64,000 nucleotides of DNA from Coriobacteriaceae bacterium (GCA_015062655.1 SUUG01000011.1:1-64000), one strand, 5' to 3'. Shown: positions 17,180-26,981, counted from the first letter of the stretch. Program-made: numbers and translations. The notes: generated by a model from the sequence alone, not told the origin.

Positions 17180-17977
17180 ATGAAGAATCGCATGCCCGCC
17201 GTGTTCGTGGGACACGGCGGCCCGCTGCTCGCCCTTGAGGACAACGGAATCACCCGGGGCATGGCCGCCGCGGCCGAAGACGTGGTCGCCCGCCACGGGC
17301 GGCCGCGCGCCATCCTCGCGATCTCGGCCCATTGGTACACCCGCGGCAGCTTCGTGCAGGGCGCGCCGAAGCCCCGGCAGGTGTGCGACATGTACGGGTT
17401 CCCCCGCGAGCTCCACAAGCTCAGCTATCCCGTGAGCGGTGACGCCGCGCTCACCGCCGCCGTGCGGGACGCCCTTGGAGATGACGTGCGCGTCAGCGAC
17501 GACTGGGGGATCGACCACGGCGCCTGGTCCGTCCTCGTGCACATGTTCCCCCAAGCGGACATCCCCGTGGTCCAGCTCTCGGTGGACGGCACGGCCGAGC
17601 ACCGGCGGGCCTATGAGATCGGACGGCTCCTCGCTCCCCTGCGCGACGAGGGGTGCCTGATCTTGGCGAGCGGGAACGTCGTGCACAATCTGCAGCGCGT
17701 GGACTGGGAGCATCCGGATGCCGCCTCGACCGCGACGCTCGCCTTCAACGACCGCATCGTGCGCGCCGTTGAGACCCGCGACGATGAGACGGTGATCGGC
17801 TTCGAGCGGCTGCCCGGCGCCGCCTACGCCGCGCCCACGCCCGACCACTTTCTCCCCCTGCTCTACACGCTCGGCGCGGGCGAGGGCGGGCCGGCGCACG
17901 TCTTCAACAACGTCGGCGTCCTAGGGTCCCTGTCCATGACGGGCTTCGTGTTCGAGGGGGACGCGGGCCGGGCGTGA
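17180..17977 (+). CDS. DODA-type extradiol dioxygenase family protein (YgiD-like)
   Basis: 265-residue member of the class III extradiol ring-cleavage family related to 4,5-DOPA dioxygenase. Candidate metal ligands lie in VFVGHGGPLLAL, ISAHWYTRG and WGIDHGAWSVLVHMFP, and SGNVVHNLQRVDW is family-typical. The start at 17180 (MKNRMPAVF) has AAGGAT upstream. It is divergent from the HxlR gene across an A/T-rich promoter region. The physiological substrate in anaerobes carrying this family is unknown. Confidence 0.88.
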   Translation: MKNRMPAVFVGHGGPLLALEDNGITRGMAAAAEDVVARHGRPRAILAISAHWYTRGSFVQGAPKPRQVCDMYGFPRELHKLSYPVSGDAALTAAVRDALGDDVRVSDDWGIDHGAWSVLVHMFPQADIPVVQLSVDGTAEHRRAYEIGRLLAPLRDEGCLILASGNVVHNLQRVDWEHPDAASTATLAFNDRIVRAVETRDDETVIGFERLPGAAYAAPTPDHFLPLLYTLGAGEGGPAHVFNNVGVLGSLSMTGFVFEGDAGRA

Positions 17978-18013
17978 GGCTATCACGTCGAACAGCTGTT
18001 CCAGGTAAGAAAT

Positions 18014-18035
18014 AGGGCGCTCAAACGAGCGCCCT
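18014..18035. terminator. Bidirectional hairpin between ygiD-like gene and tRNA-Lys
   Basis: AGGGCGCTC/GAGCGCCCT stem with AAAC loop. On the minus strand it is followed by ATTTCTT and probably ends the tRNA-His/tRNA-Lys transcript. Confidence 0.7.
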
Positions 18036-18051
18036 ACCTGCGGTTTTGTGG

Positions 18052-18125
18052 TGGATCGTCAGGGATTCGAACCCTGGACCTTGGGATTAAGAGTCCCCTG
18101 CTCTAGCCAGCTGAGCTAACGATCC
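18052..18125 (-). tRNA. tRNA-Lys (CTT)
   Basis: Minus-strand cloverleaf: acceptor GGATCGT/ACGATCC, anticodon loop CTCTTAA with anticodon CTT, T arm CAGGGTTCGAATCCCTG. The base pair at the top of the anticodon stem (27-43) is G-A. CCA is not encoded. Confidence 0.95.
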
Positions 18126-18158
18126 ATGTATGTCTGCTTCGCTTGAAGGAGGAAGTGG

Positions 18159-18233
18159 GGTGGGTAAAGGGGCTCGAACCCTCGACCTACGGAGCCACAG
18201 TCCGTCGCTCTAGCCAACTGAGCTACACCCACC
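18159..18233 (-). tRNA. tRNA-His (GTG)
   Basis: Minus-strand cloverleaf with acceptor GTGGGTG/..CCCAC, anticodon loop CTGTGGC (anticodon GTG) and T loop TTCGAGC. A G at -1 opposite a C discriminator is the histidine identity pair. It lies 34 nt upstream of tRNA-Lys on the same strand. Confidence 0.95.
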
Positions 18234-18299
18234 GTGTGTCCCTCGCACAAAGCGCTTGAACATTATGCACTCTGGCACCGGACGGCGCAAGCACTTTTT

Positions 18300-18788
18300 T
18301 CAGATTTTCTTCCGCGCCGCCCCGAATCGCGCGCTGATCGCCGTCGCACCGCGGCTGACCAGCGACCCTATGAGTGCACCCGTGCAATCGATCAACACGT
18401 CGAGGAGCCGGCCATCGCGACCGGGGATGCAGACCTGGATGGTCTCGTCGATGGCCGGCGCCAAGGTGAGGGCCAGGGCGGCCAGGGCGATCCACCGGCG
18501 GTCACGCGATATCGCGGGTCCGAAGGCGCGCATCACGAGGAACCCCAGGACGGCGTACTCGGCGAGGTGCGCGGCCTTGCGCACGAGCAGGTTCGTGACC
18601 CATCCGGCGCCAATGCCCAGCGCCTCGAGCGCCGTCTGCAGCGAGGAGGTGGCCGCATGGCTCACCGCGGAGCTGCCGGCGCCCGGCACAAGCGAGTTCG
18701 CCCAGATGAACAGCACCATCAGGATCGACGCCGCAGACCAGGCGGGCGAGAACCAACGGGTTATATAGACGCGTTGCCGCAAGACCAT
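18300..18788 (-). CDS. VanZ-family membrane protein
   Basis: 162 residues with four predicted membrane segments. The VanZ signature is present: VRKAAHLAEYAVLGFL, then DETIQVCIPGRDGRLLDVLID. Family members influence teicoplanin susceptibility or surface envelope properties, but the biochemical role is not settled. It starts 9 nt after the stop of an unknown membrane protein and probably shares its transcript. Confidence 0.88.
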   Translation of the reverse strand: MVLRQRVYITRWFSPAWSAASILMVLFIWANSLVPGAGSSAVSHAATSSLQTALEALGIGAGWVTNLLVRKAAHLAEYAVLGFLVMRAFGPAISRDRRWIALAALALTLAPAIDETIQVCIPGRDGRLLDVLIDCTGALIGSLVSRGATAISARFGAARKKI

Positions 18789-18797
18789 CCCGCGCTC

Positions 18798-19940
18798 CTA
18801 CGCCTCCGCCTTGAGACGGGGCATCGCCATGGTGCCGCCCTGGATCACACGCAGGTACTCATGGCTCGTGCGGCGCATGCTCTGAGAGGGCACCTTCGCG
18901 ACCTCCTCGCTGAGGATCTCGTTCACGCGGCCGTGCATCTCGGTCAGGCGCTCGCCCTCCGCGATGGCCTCGACGCGCTCCTCGTTCACGGGAACCTCCT
19001 CGGCGCGGACGCGCGGCGCGGACGCGAGGACCTCCTCGTCGGCGCCCGCTTCGGCTGCGAACTCCGCAGGCTCCGCAAGGGGCGCGGCGTCCTCCGCGAG
19101 GATCGCCAGGGCGTCGGCCCACATGCCCTCGTGGCCGGAGTAATCGGCCATGGGAACCTCCTCCGGCTCGGCGGGCGCAACCGGAACGGGGGCGTCGCCG
19201 TCCGCGGGCACCGCGCCCGCAGCGGCCACCTGAGCGACCGCGGGGGACGGCTCGGAGGTCGACGGCATGCCGAGCGAGGCCAGGGCCGCCTCCCGGGCGG
19301 CATCGGTGTCGGAGAGCGCGAGGCCGTCCGCGGTCAGCTCGGCCGTCGCCTCCGCAGCGCCGGAAGCGAGCGCGAAGGCGGCGGTCGCGGATGCCGGGGC
19401 AGGGGCCGCCGCGGCAGGGGCCGGGGCCGCCTCGCGGGCGAGCTCGGCGAAGGCGATCTCGTAGATGTCCTTCGAGCGCAGCGGGTCGCAGCTCACCGGT
19501 GAGTCATCCTCGAGCAGTTTGTCGATCTCAGCCCAGGCCTCGGCCTCTGAGAGCGCGTCGACCGCACGGGCGATGACGGGGACGTCCTCCTCGGGGCGCA
19601 CCCGGAAGAAGCCCGTGCGCTCCTTGGCCGGCTGCTCGCGCAGGAGCTCGGGCTCAGGCGCGGCCTCGCCCACAGGCTCGTTCTCAAAGCGGTACTCCCC
19701 CGCCTCGGACCGGTTGCCGAGGCGCGCGTTGGCGCTCGCCGCGAGGGCCGCCATCGCAGCGGCGCACATGCCGGCACCGACGGCCGCTCCGAGAGCGAAC
19801 GGCACCCCGGCGTCGGCGACAAGCTGGTGGGCGCCGTCGAGCGGGGCGGTGGCGAGATAGGCCGCCGCCGGGAGGATCAACCCGATGCCGCCGGCCAAAC
19901 CGGCCGCGATCGCCGGATGCGCATGAGTTTGAACTGCCAT
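18798..19940 (-). CDS. Uncharacterised membrane protein with long acidic Ala/Glu/Pro-rich tail
   Basis: Not recognised. The 380-residue product starts MAVQTHAHPAI (ATG 19940, RBS TGGAGGAGC) and has two hydrophobic helices in the first 75 residues (AGGIGLILPAAAYLA, FALGAAVGAGMCAAAMAAL). A soluble, strongly acidic alanine-rich region follows, with a more ordered stretch (EAWAEIDKLLEDDSPVSCDP). The C-terminus (QSMRRTSHEYLRVIQGG) is basic and less biased, so it may be a small domain or interaction motif. The topology suggests a membrane-anchored cytosolic scaffold. Confidence 0.75.
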   Translation of the reverse strand: MAVQTHAHPAIAAGLAGGIGLILPAAAYLATAPLDGAHQLVADAGVPFALGAAVGAGMCAAAMAALAASANARLGNRSEAGEYRFENEPVGEAAPEPELLREQPAKERTGFFRVRPEEDVPVIARAVDALSEAEAWAEIDKLLEDDSPVSCDPLRSKDIYEIAFAELAREAAPAPAAAAPAPASATAAFALASGAAEATAELTADGLALSDTDAAREAALASLGMPSTSEPSPAVAQVAAAGAVPADGDAPVPVAPAEPEEVPMADYSGHEGMWADALAILAEDAAPLAEPAEFAAEAGADEEVLASAPRVRAEEVPVNEERVEAIAEGERLTEMHGRVNEILSEEVAKVPSQSMRRTSHEYLRVIQGGTMAMPRLKAEA

Positions 19941-20200
19941 ACCTGCTCCTCCATCACAACACCGAGTGACGGCGCCATGCGACGCCGGCCAACGTGCCTG
20001 CCCGCGAGAAACCGATGAATGTGGCGGCTCCGGGGCGCTGCGGCCCCCTTGCAACGGATTGTGGTTCGTTTCATCTGCGTTTTCCGTCGCGAACGTTACC
20101 TGCATTATGCGAGAACCATCTGTTGATTGCAAGGAGATGTAAGGTGGAGGGACGATGGAACGGGGAGGTCAACCGCACCCTCCCGCGGAGAGGAGGTCCC

Positions 20201-20977
20201 ATGGGGCGCATCGCGATCGTGACGGGGGCGAGCTCGGGGCTGGGCGAGGAGTTCGTCCGGCTCATCGACGCCGGATACGCGGGGGAGGTGGACGAGATCT
20301 GGGTCGTCGCGCGGCGCGCCGAGCGCCTGGAGGCACTTGCGCGCACCTGCGACGCGCACGTGCGGCCCTTCTGCCTCGACCTGTGCGATCCCTCCTCATT
20401 CACGACGCTCGCCGACGCGCTCGCGAAGGAGCGTGACGCGCGCGTCAGCTGGCTCGTCAACAACGCGGGATTCGGCGTGTTCGGGGACTTCTCAGGACAC
20501 GAGCCGGACCAGCCCGGCCGCATGGCCGCCCTGCTCATGCGGGCGCCCGTGGAGCTCACCTACCTCGCCCTCCCCTACCTTTCCTCAGGGTCGCGGATCA
20601 TCCAGACGTCGAGCGTCGCCGCCTTCCTGCCGCAGCCGCGCCTCGCGCTCTACGCCGCCGCCAAGCGCTTCGTGCTCGATTTCTCGCGCGCGCTCGACGC
20701 GGAGCTCGCCGATGTCGACATCCATGTGACGGCGCTGTGCCCCAAGTTCATGCGCACCGAGTTCCTCGACCGCGCAGGCGATGCCGAGGCCGCCCGCCGC
20801 ATGGCGCGCATCGGGTTCGAGCGCCCGCGCGATGTGGCCGCGGCCGCGATACGCGCCGCGCAGGCGGGCCGGGCGCTGTGCATCCCCTCGCTCGACATGA
20901 GGCTCTACTACGCGCTCAGCCGCGTGGCCCCCTACCGGCTCGCTCTCAAAGCCGAGCGTGCCCTGGGCATCCTCTAA
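20201..20977 (+). CDS. Short-chain dehydrogenase/reductase
   Basis: Classical SDR of 258 residues. The cofactor motif is TGASSGLG at the N-terminus, the structural motif is NNAG, and the active site is Ser in QTSSVAAF with YAAAK (Y-x3-K). VARRAERLE after strand 2 suggests NADP preference, because of the basic residues after the second strand. The start at 20201 has the strong RBS GAGAGGAGG. The C-terminus (YALSRVAPYRLALKAE) resembles DltE/YqjQ-type SDRs. Substrate unknown. Confidence 0.88.
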   Translation: MGRIAIVTGASSGLGEEFVRLIDAGYAGEVDEIWVVARRAERLEALARTCDAHVRPFCLDLCDPSSFTTLADALAKERDARVSWLVNNAGFGVFGDFSGHEPDQPGRMAALLMRAPVELTYLALPYLSSGSRIIQTSSVAAFLPQPRLALYAAAKRFVLDFSRALDAELADVDIHVTALCPKFMRTEFLDRAGDAEAARRMARIGFERPRDVAAAAIRAAQAGRALCIPSLDMRLYYALSRVAPYRLALKAERALGIL

Positions 20978-21000
20978 GCCGCGTCCCCACGGAACCACAT

Positions 21001-21048
21001 GAAAAGAGGGCCCGCCCATCGCTGTGCGGCGGCGGGGCGGGCCCTCTC
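21001..21048 (-). terminator. Rho-independent terminator downstream of rho
   Basis: Stem AGAGGGCCCGCCC/GGGCGGGCCCTCT; on the minus strand it is followed by TTTTC. It may also stop the convergent SDR transcript. Confidence 0.8.
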
Positions 21049-21069
21049 AGCCGATACCCATGAGGCGGC

Positions 21070-23175
21070 CTAGAGCGCCTCGGGGTGGTCTTGGGCCTTC
21101 TTGGCCGTGCGCACCAGGAACTCCTGGTTGCTGTCGGTGGCCTTGAGCCCCTTGATGAAGCTCGCGGCGGCCCGCTCGGTGTTGTTCATGTTCGCGAGCA
21201 CGCGGCGGATACCCCACACGAACGGACGCATCTGGTCGTCGATGAGCAGATCCTCGTTGCGGGTGCCGGAGGCGACGGGGTCGATCGCCGGGAAGACGCG
21301 GCGATCGGCGAGATCGCGGTCGAGCTTGAGCTCCATGTTGCCGGTGCCCTTGAACTCCTCGAAGATGACCTCGTCCATCTTGGAGCCGGTGTCGACGAGC
21401 GCCGAGGCCAGAATCGTCAGCGAGCCGCCGTTCTCGATGTTGCGGGCGGCGCCGAGGAAGCGCTTGGGCGGGTAGAGCGCCGCGGAGTCCACGCCGCCGG
21501 AGAGGATGCGGCCCGAGGCGGGGGCGGCGAGGTTGTAGGCGCGGGCGAGGCGCGTGATGGAGTCGAGGACCACGACGACGTCCTCGCCGAGCTCCACGAG
21601 GCGCTTGGCGCGCTCGATCACGAGCTCGGACACGCGCGTGTGGTTGTCGGCCGGCATGTCGAAAGTCGAGGCCACCACGTCGCCCTTGATGGAGCGCTGC
21701 ATGTCGGTGACCTCCTCGGGGCGCTCGTCCACCAGAAGGCAGATGAGGTGCACCTCGGGGTTGTTGATCGAGATGGCCTGGCAGATGCGCTTCAAGATGG
21801 TGGTCTTGCCGGCCTTCGGGGGCGAGACGATGAGGCCGCGCTGGCCCTTGCCGACCGGGGCCACGATGTCGATCGCACGGCCGGTGATGGAGTCTCGGCC
21901 GTGCTCCATGCGGAGCGGCTCGTTGGGGTAGATGGGCGTGAGGTCGCTGAACTTGGGGCGGCGACGCATCTGCTCGGGGTCGACCCCGTTGATGCTGTGG
22001 ATCTTGGCGAGTCCGGGGTACTTGTCGTTCGGGCGCAGCGGGCGGAGCGTGCCGGAGACGAGGTCGCCGGGGCGAAGGCCCGCGGCGCGGATCATGTTCG
22101 CGGCGACGAAGGCGTCATCGCGGCTCGGCATGTAGCCGTGGGCGCGGATTTTGCCGAAGCCCTGGTGGTCGATATCGAGGATGCCCGTGATCTCGCGGAA
22201 GCCCTCGGCGCGGGCGGATGCGGTGTAGATGTCCTCAACGAGCTCGGCCTTCTTCTTGCCGACGTAATCGATGCCGAACTCCTTGGCCTTCTCGCGGAGC
22301 TCCGCGACCTTCAGGGCCGTGAGGTCCTCGCGGGAGACGCTCGGCTCGGTGGGGGCGTTGTTGTGCCGGCCGTTGTTGCGCTTGTTGCGGCCATTGCCCT
22401 GCTGCCAGTTGTTGCGACCGTTGCGGTCGCTGCGGTCGCGGCCGCGGTCGGAGCCCTCACCGCGCTCGGCGCGCTCCGACCCGTTGCCGGAGCCCTCGGA
22501 GGCGGCGCGATCGTTGTTCGCACGCGAACGGCGGCGGGTGCGGGGTGCCTGCTCGGCGGCCTCGTGCTCTCGGGGCGTATCGGAGGGCGCCTCCTGCGGC
22601 GCGGCAGCCTTCTCAGGCGCCATGCGCTCCGCGCGGCGCGCGCGTCCGGGGCGGGTGTCGGCGGGCTCCTTCTCGGATGCCTCCGCGTCCATCTTGCGAT
22701 CGGTCTCGCGCCGCTCCATGAAGGCGGCCTGCTGCGCGGCGAGGGCGGCTGCGGCGGCTCGCTCGGCCTCGACGTAGGCCTTGGGCTTGCGGCCCCGGCG
22801 ATGCGGGCGGAGCGAGGGATCGATCAGGGGCACGGCGGAACCGAGGGCGATCGCCTCGGCCACGCGGTCCTGCTGGGCGCGCTGCTTGCGGGCCACCTCC
22901 GCCTGCGACACCCGCGAGAGGGCGCGGGCCTGGGCGACCTCGCCGCTGACCTCCTCGGTCGCGGCCGCAGCCTTGCGCGGGCGGCCCCGACGCCGCGGTT
23001 TCGCGTCATCGGTTTCAGGCGCGGGCGCAGCTGCGGCGCCCGCGGCCGGCAGGATGTCGATCGTCGGAACGCCCCCGACGGAAGGGGCGGCCTTGGGCTT
23101 GCGCGCGCGACGGGGGCGCGGCGCCGCCTCCTCGGTGGGATCCTCAGATGCCTCGGTCTTCTTTTTTTCTGCCAA
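21070..23175 (-). CDS. rho: Transcription termination factor Rho
   Basis: Hexameric RNA helicase that ends transcription. The N-terminal third is a long basic/low-complexity insert with AT-hook-like RRRGRPRK and RRGRKPK segments and an Arg/Asn/Asp-rich stretch, typical of actinobacterial Rho. Then come the Rho_N helix bundle ([19 protein letters not shown]), the RNA-binding CSD ([18 protein letters not shown]) and the RecA-like domain with Walker A PPKAGKTT and [10 protein letters not shown]. The track uses a TTG at 23229; the TTG at 23175 ([10 protein letters not shown]) fits better. An extended -10 promoter lies about 120 nt upstream. Confidence 0.95.
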   Translation of the reverse strand: MAEKKKTEASEDPTEEAAPRPRRARKPKAAPSVGGVPTIDILPAAGAAAAPAPETDDAKPRRRGRPRKAAAATEEVSGEVAQARALSRVSQAEVARKQRAQQDRVAEAIALGSAVPLIDPSLRPHRRGRKPKAYVEAERAAAAALAAQQAAFMERRETDRKMDAEASEKEPADTRPGRARRAERMAPEKAAAPQEAPSDTPREHEAAEQAPRTRRRSRANNDRAASEGSGNGSERAERGEGSDRGRDRSDRNGRNNWQQGNGRNKRNNGRHNNAPTEPSVSREDLTALKVAELREKAKEFGIDYVGKKKAELVEDIYTASARAEGFREITGILDIDHQGFGKIRAHGYMPSRDDAFVAANMIRAAGLRPGDLVSGTLRPLRPNDKYPGLAKIHSINGVDPEQMRRRPKFSDLTPIYPNEPLRMEHGRDSITGRAIDIVAPVGKGQRGLIVSPPKAGKTTILKRICQAISINNPEVHLICLLVDERPEEVTDMQRSIKGDVVASTFDMPADNHTRVSELVIERAKRLVELGEDVVVVLDSITRLARAYNLAAPASGRILSGGVDSAALYPPKRFLGAARNIENGGSLTILASALVDTGSKMDEVIFEEFKGTGNMELKLDRDLADRRVFPAIDPVASGTRNEDLLIDDQMRPFVWGIRRVLANMNNTERAAASFIKGLKATDSNQEFLVRTAKKAQDHPEAL

Positions 23176-23293
23176 CGTGGTGCTCTTTCTTTTCCATCGG
23201 CCGACGGTTCCGGCCGCCTGCAACCGCAACGGGGGAAGCTACCGGCGGAAGTGATTCAGGATGCAAAACGGAATGGCGCGAAGCGCTGTTGAC

Positions 23294-23302
23294 AGTATAG
23301 CA
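23294..23302 (-). promoter_or_regulatory. Extended -10 promoter of rho
   Basis: Minus-strand TGCTATACT (TGn plus TATACT) within a G/C-rich surround, giving a leader of roughly 110 nt before the rho start. Confidence 0.6.
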
Positions 23303-23323
23303 CAGGATCGCGGCGGTCGGTAG

Positions 23324-23572
23324 CTGCGGATCCCGTGGTGGACTGGCCGCGTCTTCATCGTCTCGCTCGTCGCCAGCATGGCGGGCCTCTCGTCCGCCGT
23401 CGGCACGCTTCCCACCGGCACCGCCTACGCTATCTGGGTCGGCATCGGGGCGGACGGAACCGTGGGCTACAGCATGGCCAGCGGGGCCGAGGAGGCCTCG
23501 CTCGCCAAGGTCTTGCTCCTCATCTGCCTCATCGGATGCGTGATCGGCCTCAAGCTGGTGCACGAGGGGTAG
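23324..23572 (+). pseudogene. Small multidrug resistance (SMR) transporter remnant
   Basis: The frame reads GRVFIVSLVASMAGLS, then TLPTGTAYAIWVGIGADGTV and LLLICLIGCVIGLKLV. These match helices 2-4 of EmrE/SugE-type SMR pumps, including the GTAYAIWVGIG signature. The first helix with the essential membrane glutamate is missing and an in-frame TAG precedes the fragment, so it cannot function. The third helix is also degraded (GYSMASGAEEAS). It lies just upstream of the rho promoter on the opposite strand. Confidence 0.8.
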
Positions 23573-23591
23573 GCCCGCGCGGCCGGAGATG

Positions 23592-23628
23592 AAAAGGCCC
23601 CTCCGCCCGGCTGGGACGGAGGGGCCCT
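23592..23628 (-). terminator. Terminator of argS
   Basis: Stem GGCCCCTCCG/CGGAGGGGCC, followed on the minus strand by TTTTC, 35 nt after the argS stop. Confidence 0.82.
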
Positions 23629-23663
23629 TCGCGTTCTCAGGGGCGCGCGCTCAAAGGCGGGCG

Positions 23664-25508
23664 CTACATCTGGGTCGGCGCGGAGACGCCGATGAGCGAC
23701 AACGTGAGCTTCAGCACGGAGCGCACGGCGTCGCAGGCGGCGATGCGGGCGCGGGAGAGCGCCGGGTCGACCGGGCGCCCATCGCTCGGCAGCACCTGAC
23801 AGGCCTGGTAGAAGCTGTGGAAGGCCGCCGCCAGCTCCTCTGCGTAGTGCGTGAGGCGGAACGGGGCGCGGTCGCGGGCGCAGCCGGCGATGAGCTCCTC
23901 GAGCTCCAAGAGCTTGCGTGCGAGGGCGAGCTCGGTGGCGTCGGTCAGCAGCGCGTAGTCGACCTCGTCGGAAAGCGCCTTGACCGCGACGGCCTCCATA
24001 CCCATGAGCTCGGCCTGCTCAGGCGTGACACCGGCGGCGCGGCGCAGGATCGAGCAGATGCGGGCGTGGGCGTACTGCACGTAGTACACCGGGTTGCTCT
24101 GGCTCTTCTCCTTGACGGCCTCGATGTCGAAGTCGATCGTCTGGTTGCTCGAGCGGGAGATGAGCGTGTAGCGCGTGGCATCAGCACCCACCTCGTCGAT
24201 GAGCTCGCGGAAGGTGATCATCGTGCCCTTGCGCTTGGACATGCGGATGGGCTTGCCGTTGCGCAGCAGGTTCACGAACTGGCCCAGGGGCACCTCGAAC
24301 TGGCCGGGGTAGCCGAGCGCGTCGCAGACGGCGGTGACGCGGGCGATGTAGCCGTGGTGGTCGGCGCCCCAGATGTCGATGACGTGGTCCACGCGTTGGA
24401 ACTTGTTCCAGTGGTAGGCGATATCGGAGGAGAAGTAGGTGTAGTCGCCGTTGCTCTTCTGGATGACGCGGTCCTTGTCGTCACCGAACTCGGTGGACTT
24501 GAACCACAGCGCGCCGTCGTCGGTGCGGTAGAGGTAGCCCATCTTGTCGAGCTTGTCGTAGGCGCGCTCAACCGGCGAGGTGCCCGTCCAGTCCTTCTGG
24601 TACATGGTGCGCTCGCTCATCCACACGTCGAAGTCGCAGCGGACGTCGTGGCAGGTCTCGTGCATGTCCTTGAGCATCTTCTGGTAGCCGCGCTCACGGA
24701 AGGAGAGCATGCGCTCCTCGGCGTCGGCGTCGACCCACTTGTCGCCGTCGGTGCGGAAGAACTCGGCCGCCTCGTCAATGATGTAGGTGCCGCCGTAGGA
24801 GTCCTTGCCGAGGTCGCGCGCGAACTCGTCCATATAGGGGTGGGAGTCGGGTTGCTCGTCGAGCTCGTCCTGAACGAAGTTGTCGCGGTCCTTCGCGAGG
24901 AAGTCGCGGGCGGCGTCGATGTCGAGCCCCTGCTTCTCCATGATGTCGGCGAGCTGCATGTAGCGCTTGGAGATGGAGTTGCCGAAGGTGTCCATCTGGT
25001 TGCCGTAGTCGTTGATCCAGAACTCGCGCTCGATCTCGAAGCCGGCGTGCTCCATGACGCGGGCCATGGAGTCGCCGAGCGCGGCCCAGCGGCCGTGGCC
25101 CACGTGCATGGGGCCGACGGGGTTGGCGGAGACGAACTCGATCTGGGTCTTCATGCCACCGCCGACGTTGGAGCGGGCGAAGTCCATGCCCTGCTCGCGG
25201 GCCTCGGCGAAGACGGCGTTCACGGCCGACGCGTTCAGGTAGAAGTTGATGAAGCCCGGGCCGGCGATCTCGACCTTGGCGATGGCGGCGTCAGCGGGCA
25301 TGTGCGCCGCGACGGCCTCAGCGATCTTTTTCGGCGCGCAGTGCGCGAGCTTGGCGGACTTCAGCGCGAGGGTGGAGGTCCACTCGCCGTGAGAAGTGTC
25401 CGCCGGTCGCTCGATACCGCAATCAGCCAGCTCGAACGCGGGCAGGTCGCCCGCCTCCTGTGCGGCCGCGAGGGCAGCGCGAACCAGCTCTTCTATCTTC
25501 TCGGGCAT
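23664..25508 (-). CDS. argS: Arginyl-tRNA synthetase
   Basis: Class I aminoacyl-tRNA synthetase charging tRNA-Arg, 614 residues. The N-terminal Arg-tRNA additional domain is followed by the HIGH-type motif in PMHVGHGRWAALGD and the KMSKS-equivalent RMSKRKGTMI. The C-terminal anticodon-binding helical domain (DALST/DALR type) ends in TLSLIGVSAPTQM. Full length. An extended -10 (TGCTAAAGT, minus strand 25565-25573) lies about 60 nt upstream. Confidence 0.97.
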   Translation of the reverse strand: MPEKIEELVRAALAAAQEAGDLPAFELADCGIERPADTSHGEWTSTLALKSAKLAHCAPKKIAEAVAAHMPADAAIAKVEIAGPGFINFYLNASAVNAVFAEAREQGMDFARSNVGGGMKTQIEFVSANPVGPMHVGHGRWAALGDSMARVMEHAGFEIEREFWINDYGNQMDTFGNSISKRYMQLADIMEKQGLDIDAARDFLAKDRDNFVQDELDEQPDSHPYMDEFARDLGKDSYGGTYIIDEAAEFFRTDGDKWVDADAEERMLSFRERGYQKMLKDMHETCHDVRCDFDVWMSERTMYQKDWTGTSPVERAYDKLDKMGYLYRTDDGALWFKSTEFGDDKDRVIQKSNGDYTYFSSDIAYHWNKFQRVDHVIDIWGADHHGYIARVTAVCDALGYPGQFEVPLGQFVNLLRNGKPIRMSKRKGTMITFRELIDEVGADATRYTLISRSSNQTIDFDIEAVKEKSQSNPVYYVQYAHARICSILRRAAGVTPEQAELMGMEAVAVKALSDEVDYALLTDATELALARKLLELEELIAGCARDRAPFRLTHYAEELAAAFHSFYQACQVLPSDGRPVDPALSRARIAACDAVRSVLKLTLSLIGVSAPTQM

Positions 25509-25784
25509 GGGTCCTCCTTAGATGACAGCATGATGCACCCCGCGACATGCGGGAACGTACCGCCACTTTAGCATATCGCCGCAGGCCGCTGGCCCTTCGT
25601 TTCGCATTCCCACAGCTCCCGGGCGCCGCGTCCGGTGCGCGGCGAGGCGGGCGCGGTGCGGGCTCACGGACTCCCCCATGGCGCCCCGTACTGACCCACC
25701 AAAGATGGTTTTTCTCAGTTTACCTGCGATTTTCTTGATTGGCATGGTATGGTTGATACCAGCACATCAGCCAAAGGAGGAAGC

Positions 25785-26279
25785 ATGTACCGTATCGGAG
25801 AGCATCTTATTCATCCCGGTCAGGGCGTCTGCACCGTCATGGGCTTCGAAGACGCGCCCGCGCCCATGATCGTCCTCGAGGCCAAGGCCGGCCATGCGAG
25901 GACACGCATGCGCTACCCCCTCTCCCAGGCCGATCGCCTGCACGCCTGCATCACGCACGATGAGGCCGAGCAGCTGCTGGAGCATTACGCAGACCTCGAA
26001 TGCGATCCGTTCACCGAGCGCAACAGCTCCCTCGAGGAATCCTATTTCAAGGGCCGCATCAAGCAGGGCGCGCCCGACACCGTCTGCGTCGCGAAGACCA
26101 TGCGCTCCCGCATCGAGGACGCCCTGCGCCGCGACAAGCGGCCCAGCAGCTACTACACGCGCATCTTCAAGGAGGCGCACCGCCGCGCCGTGGAGGAGCT
26201 CGCCGTGGCCCTCGGCGTGAGCGAGGACGCCGTGGCCGAGCGCCTCGACGAAGCGACGGGAGAGGCGAGCGTGAACTGA
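25785..26279 (+). CDS. CarD-like transcriptional regulator
   Basis: 164 residues. The N-terminal CarD/TRCF RNA-polymerase-interaction fold is visible in YRIGEHLIHPGQGVCTVMGF and MRYPLSQADRL. The C-terminal half is helical (SSLEESYFKGRIKQGA, YYTRIFKEAHRRAVEELA), as in CarD-family DNA-binding domains. The ATG at 25785 follows AAAGGAGG. Such proteins stabilise open promoter complexes; this one is shorter and more divergent than mycobacterial CarD. Monocistronic between argS (divergent) and an HD protein. Confidence 0.82.
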   Translation: MYRIGEHLIHPGQGVCTVMGFEDAPAPMIVLEAKAGHARTRMRYPLSQADRLHACITHDEAEQLLEHYADLECDPFTERNSSLEESYFKGRIKQGAPDTVCVAKTMRSRIEDALRRDKRPSSYYTRIFKEAHRRAVEELAVALGVSEDAVAERLDEATGEASVN

Positions 26280-26378
26280 CCCCCGCAGCCGTATCGGCCC
26301 GCGCCGTTCGGGTACCATCATCTCATCGTCTTGCAGCGACCCCGGCACCGCCGGGGTCCTTTCCTCGGAAGGAGCACC

Positions 26379-26981
26379 ATGTCTGAGAAGCTGTCGGCCG
26401 GGATCACCCGCGAGCGCGCGTTCGAGCTGTTGAAAGAGCACAACGCCGACCCGTTCCACATCGAGCACGGCGAGACGGTCGAACAGACCATGCGCTACTT
26501 CGCCCGCGAGTACGATCCTGAGAACGAGGAGTTCTGGGGCATCGTGGGGCTCCTCCACGACCTCGACTGGGAGGAGCACGACGACGAGCCGGAGCGGCAC
26601 ACGCTCTTCGCCGCCGAGATCCTCGAGACCGAGGGCGCATCACCCGAGCTCATCCGCGCGATCCAGAGCCATACGAGCGATTTCAACCCAGACCTCCCCC
26701 GCCCCGAGCACTTCATGGAGAAGATACTCTTCGCGACCGAGGAGCTCACGGGACTCATCGGCGCCGCGGTGGTGATGCGGCCGAGCAAGAGCGTCATGGA
26801 CTTCAACGTCAAATCGCTCAAGAAGAAGTTCAAGGACAAGCGCTTCGCCGCCGGCGTGTCGCGCGACGTGATCCGCTCGGGTGCCGAGAAGCTCGGCTGG
26901 GAGCTCGACGAGCTCTTCGCCCGCACGATCGAGGCCATGCAGAGCTTCGCACCCGACCGGGACACCTTCGGGAAGGAATAG
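26379..26981 (+). CDS. HD-domain protein
   Basis: 200-residue HD hydrolase-like protein. The metal-binding pattern has H in DPFHIEHGE, the HD pair in VGLLHDLDWEEH, and H in IQSHTSDF. Homologous single-domain HD proteins are annotated as putative phosphohydrolases without a known substrate. Preceded by GGAAGGAG and by a short CCCCGGC/GCCGGGG hairpin (26339-26357) that may end the CarD transcript. Confidence 0.82.
   Translation: MSEKLSAGITRERAFELLKEHNADPFHIEHGETVEQTMRYFAREYDPENEEFWGIVGLLHDLDWEEHDDEPERHTLFAAEILETEGASPELIRAIQSHTSDFNPDLPRPEHFMEKILFATEELTGLIGAAVVMRPSKSVMDFNVKSLKKKFKDKRFAAGVSRDVIRSGAEKLGWELDELFARTIEAMQSFAPDRDTFGKE

Noticed and set aside
21085-23292. 735-aa plus-strand ORF opposite rho
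   Set aside because: Antisense shadow; rho motifs are intact on the other strand.
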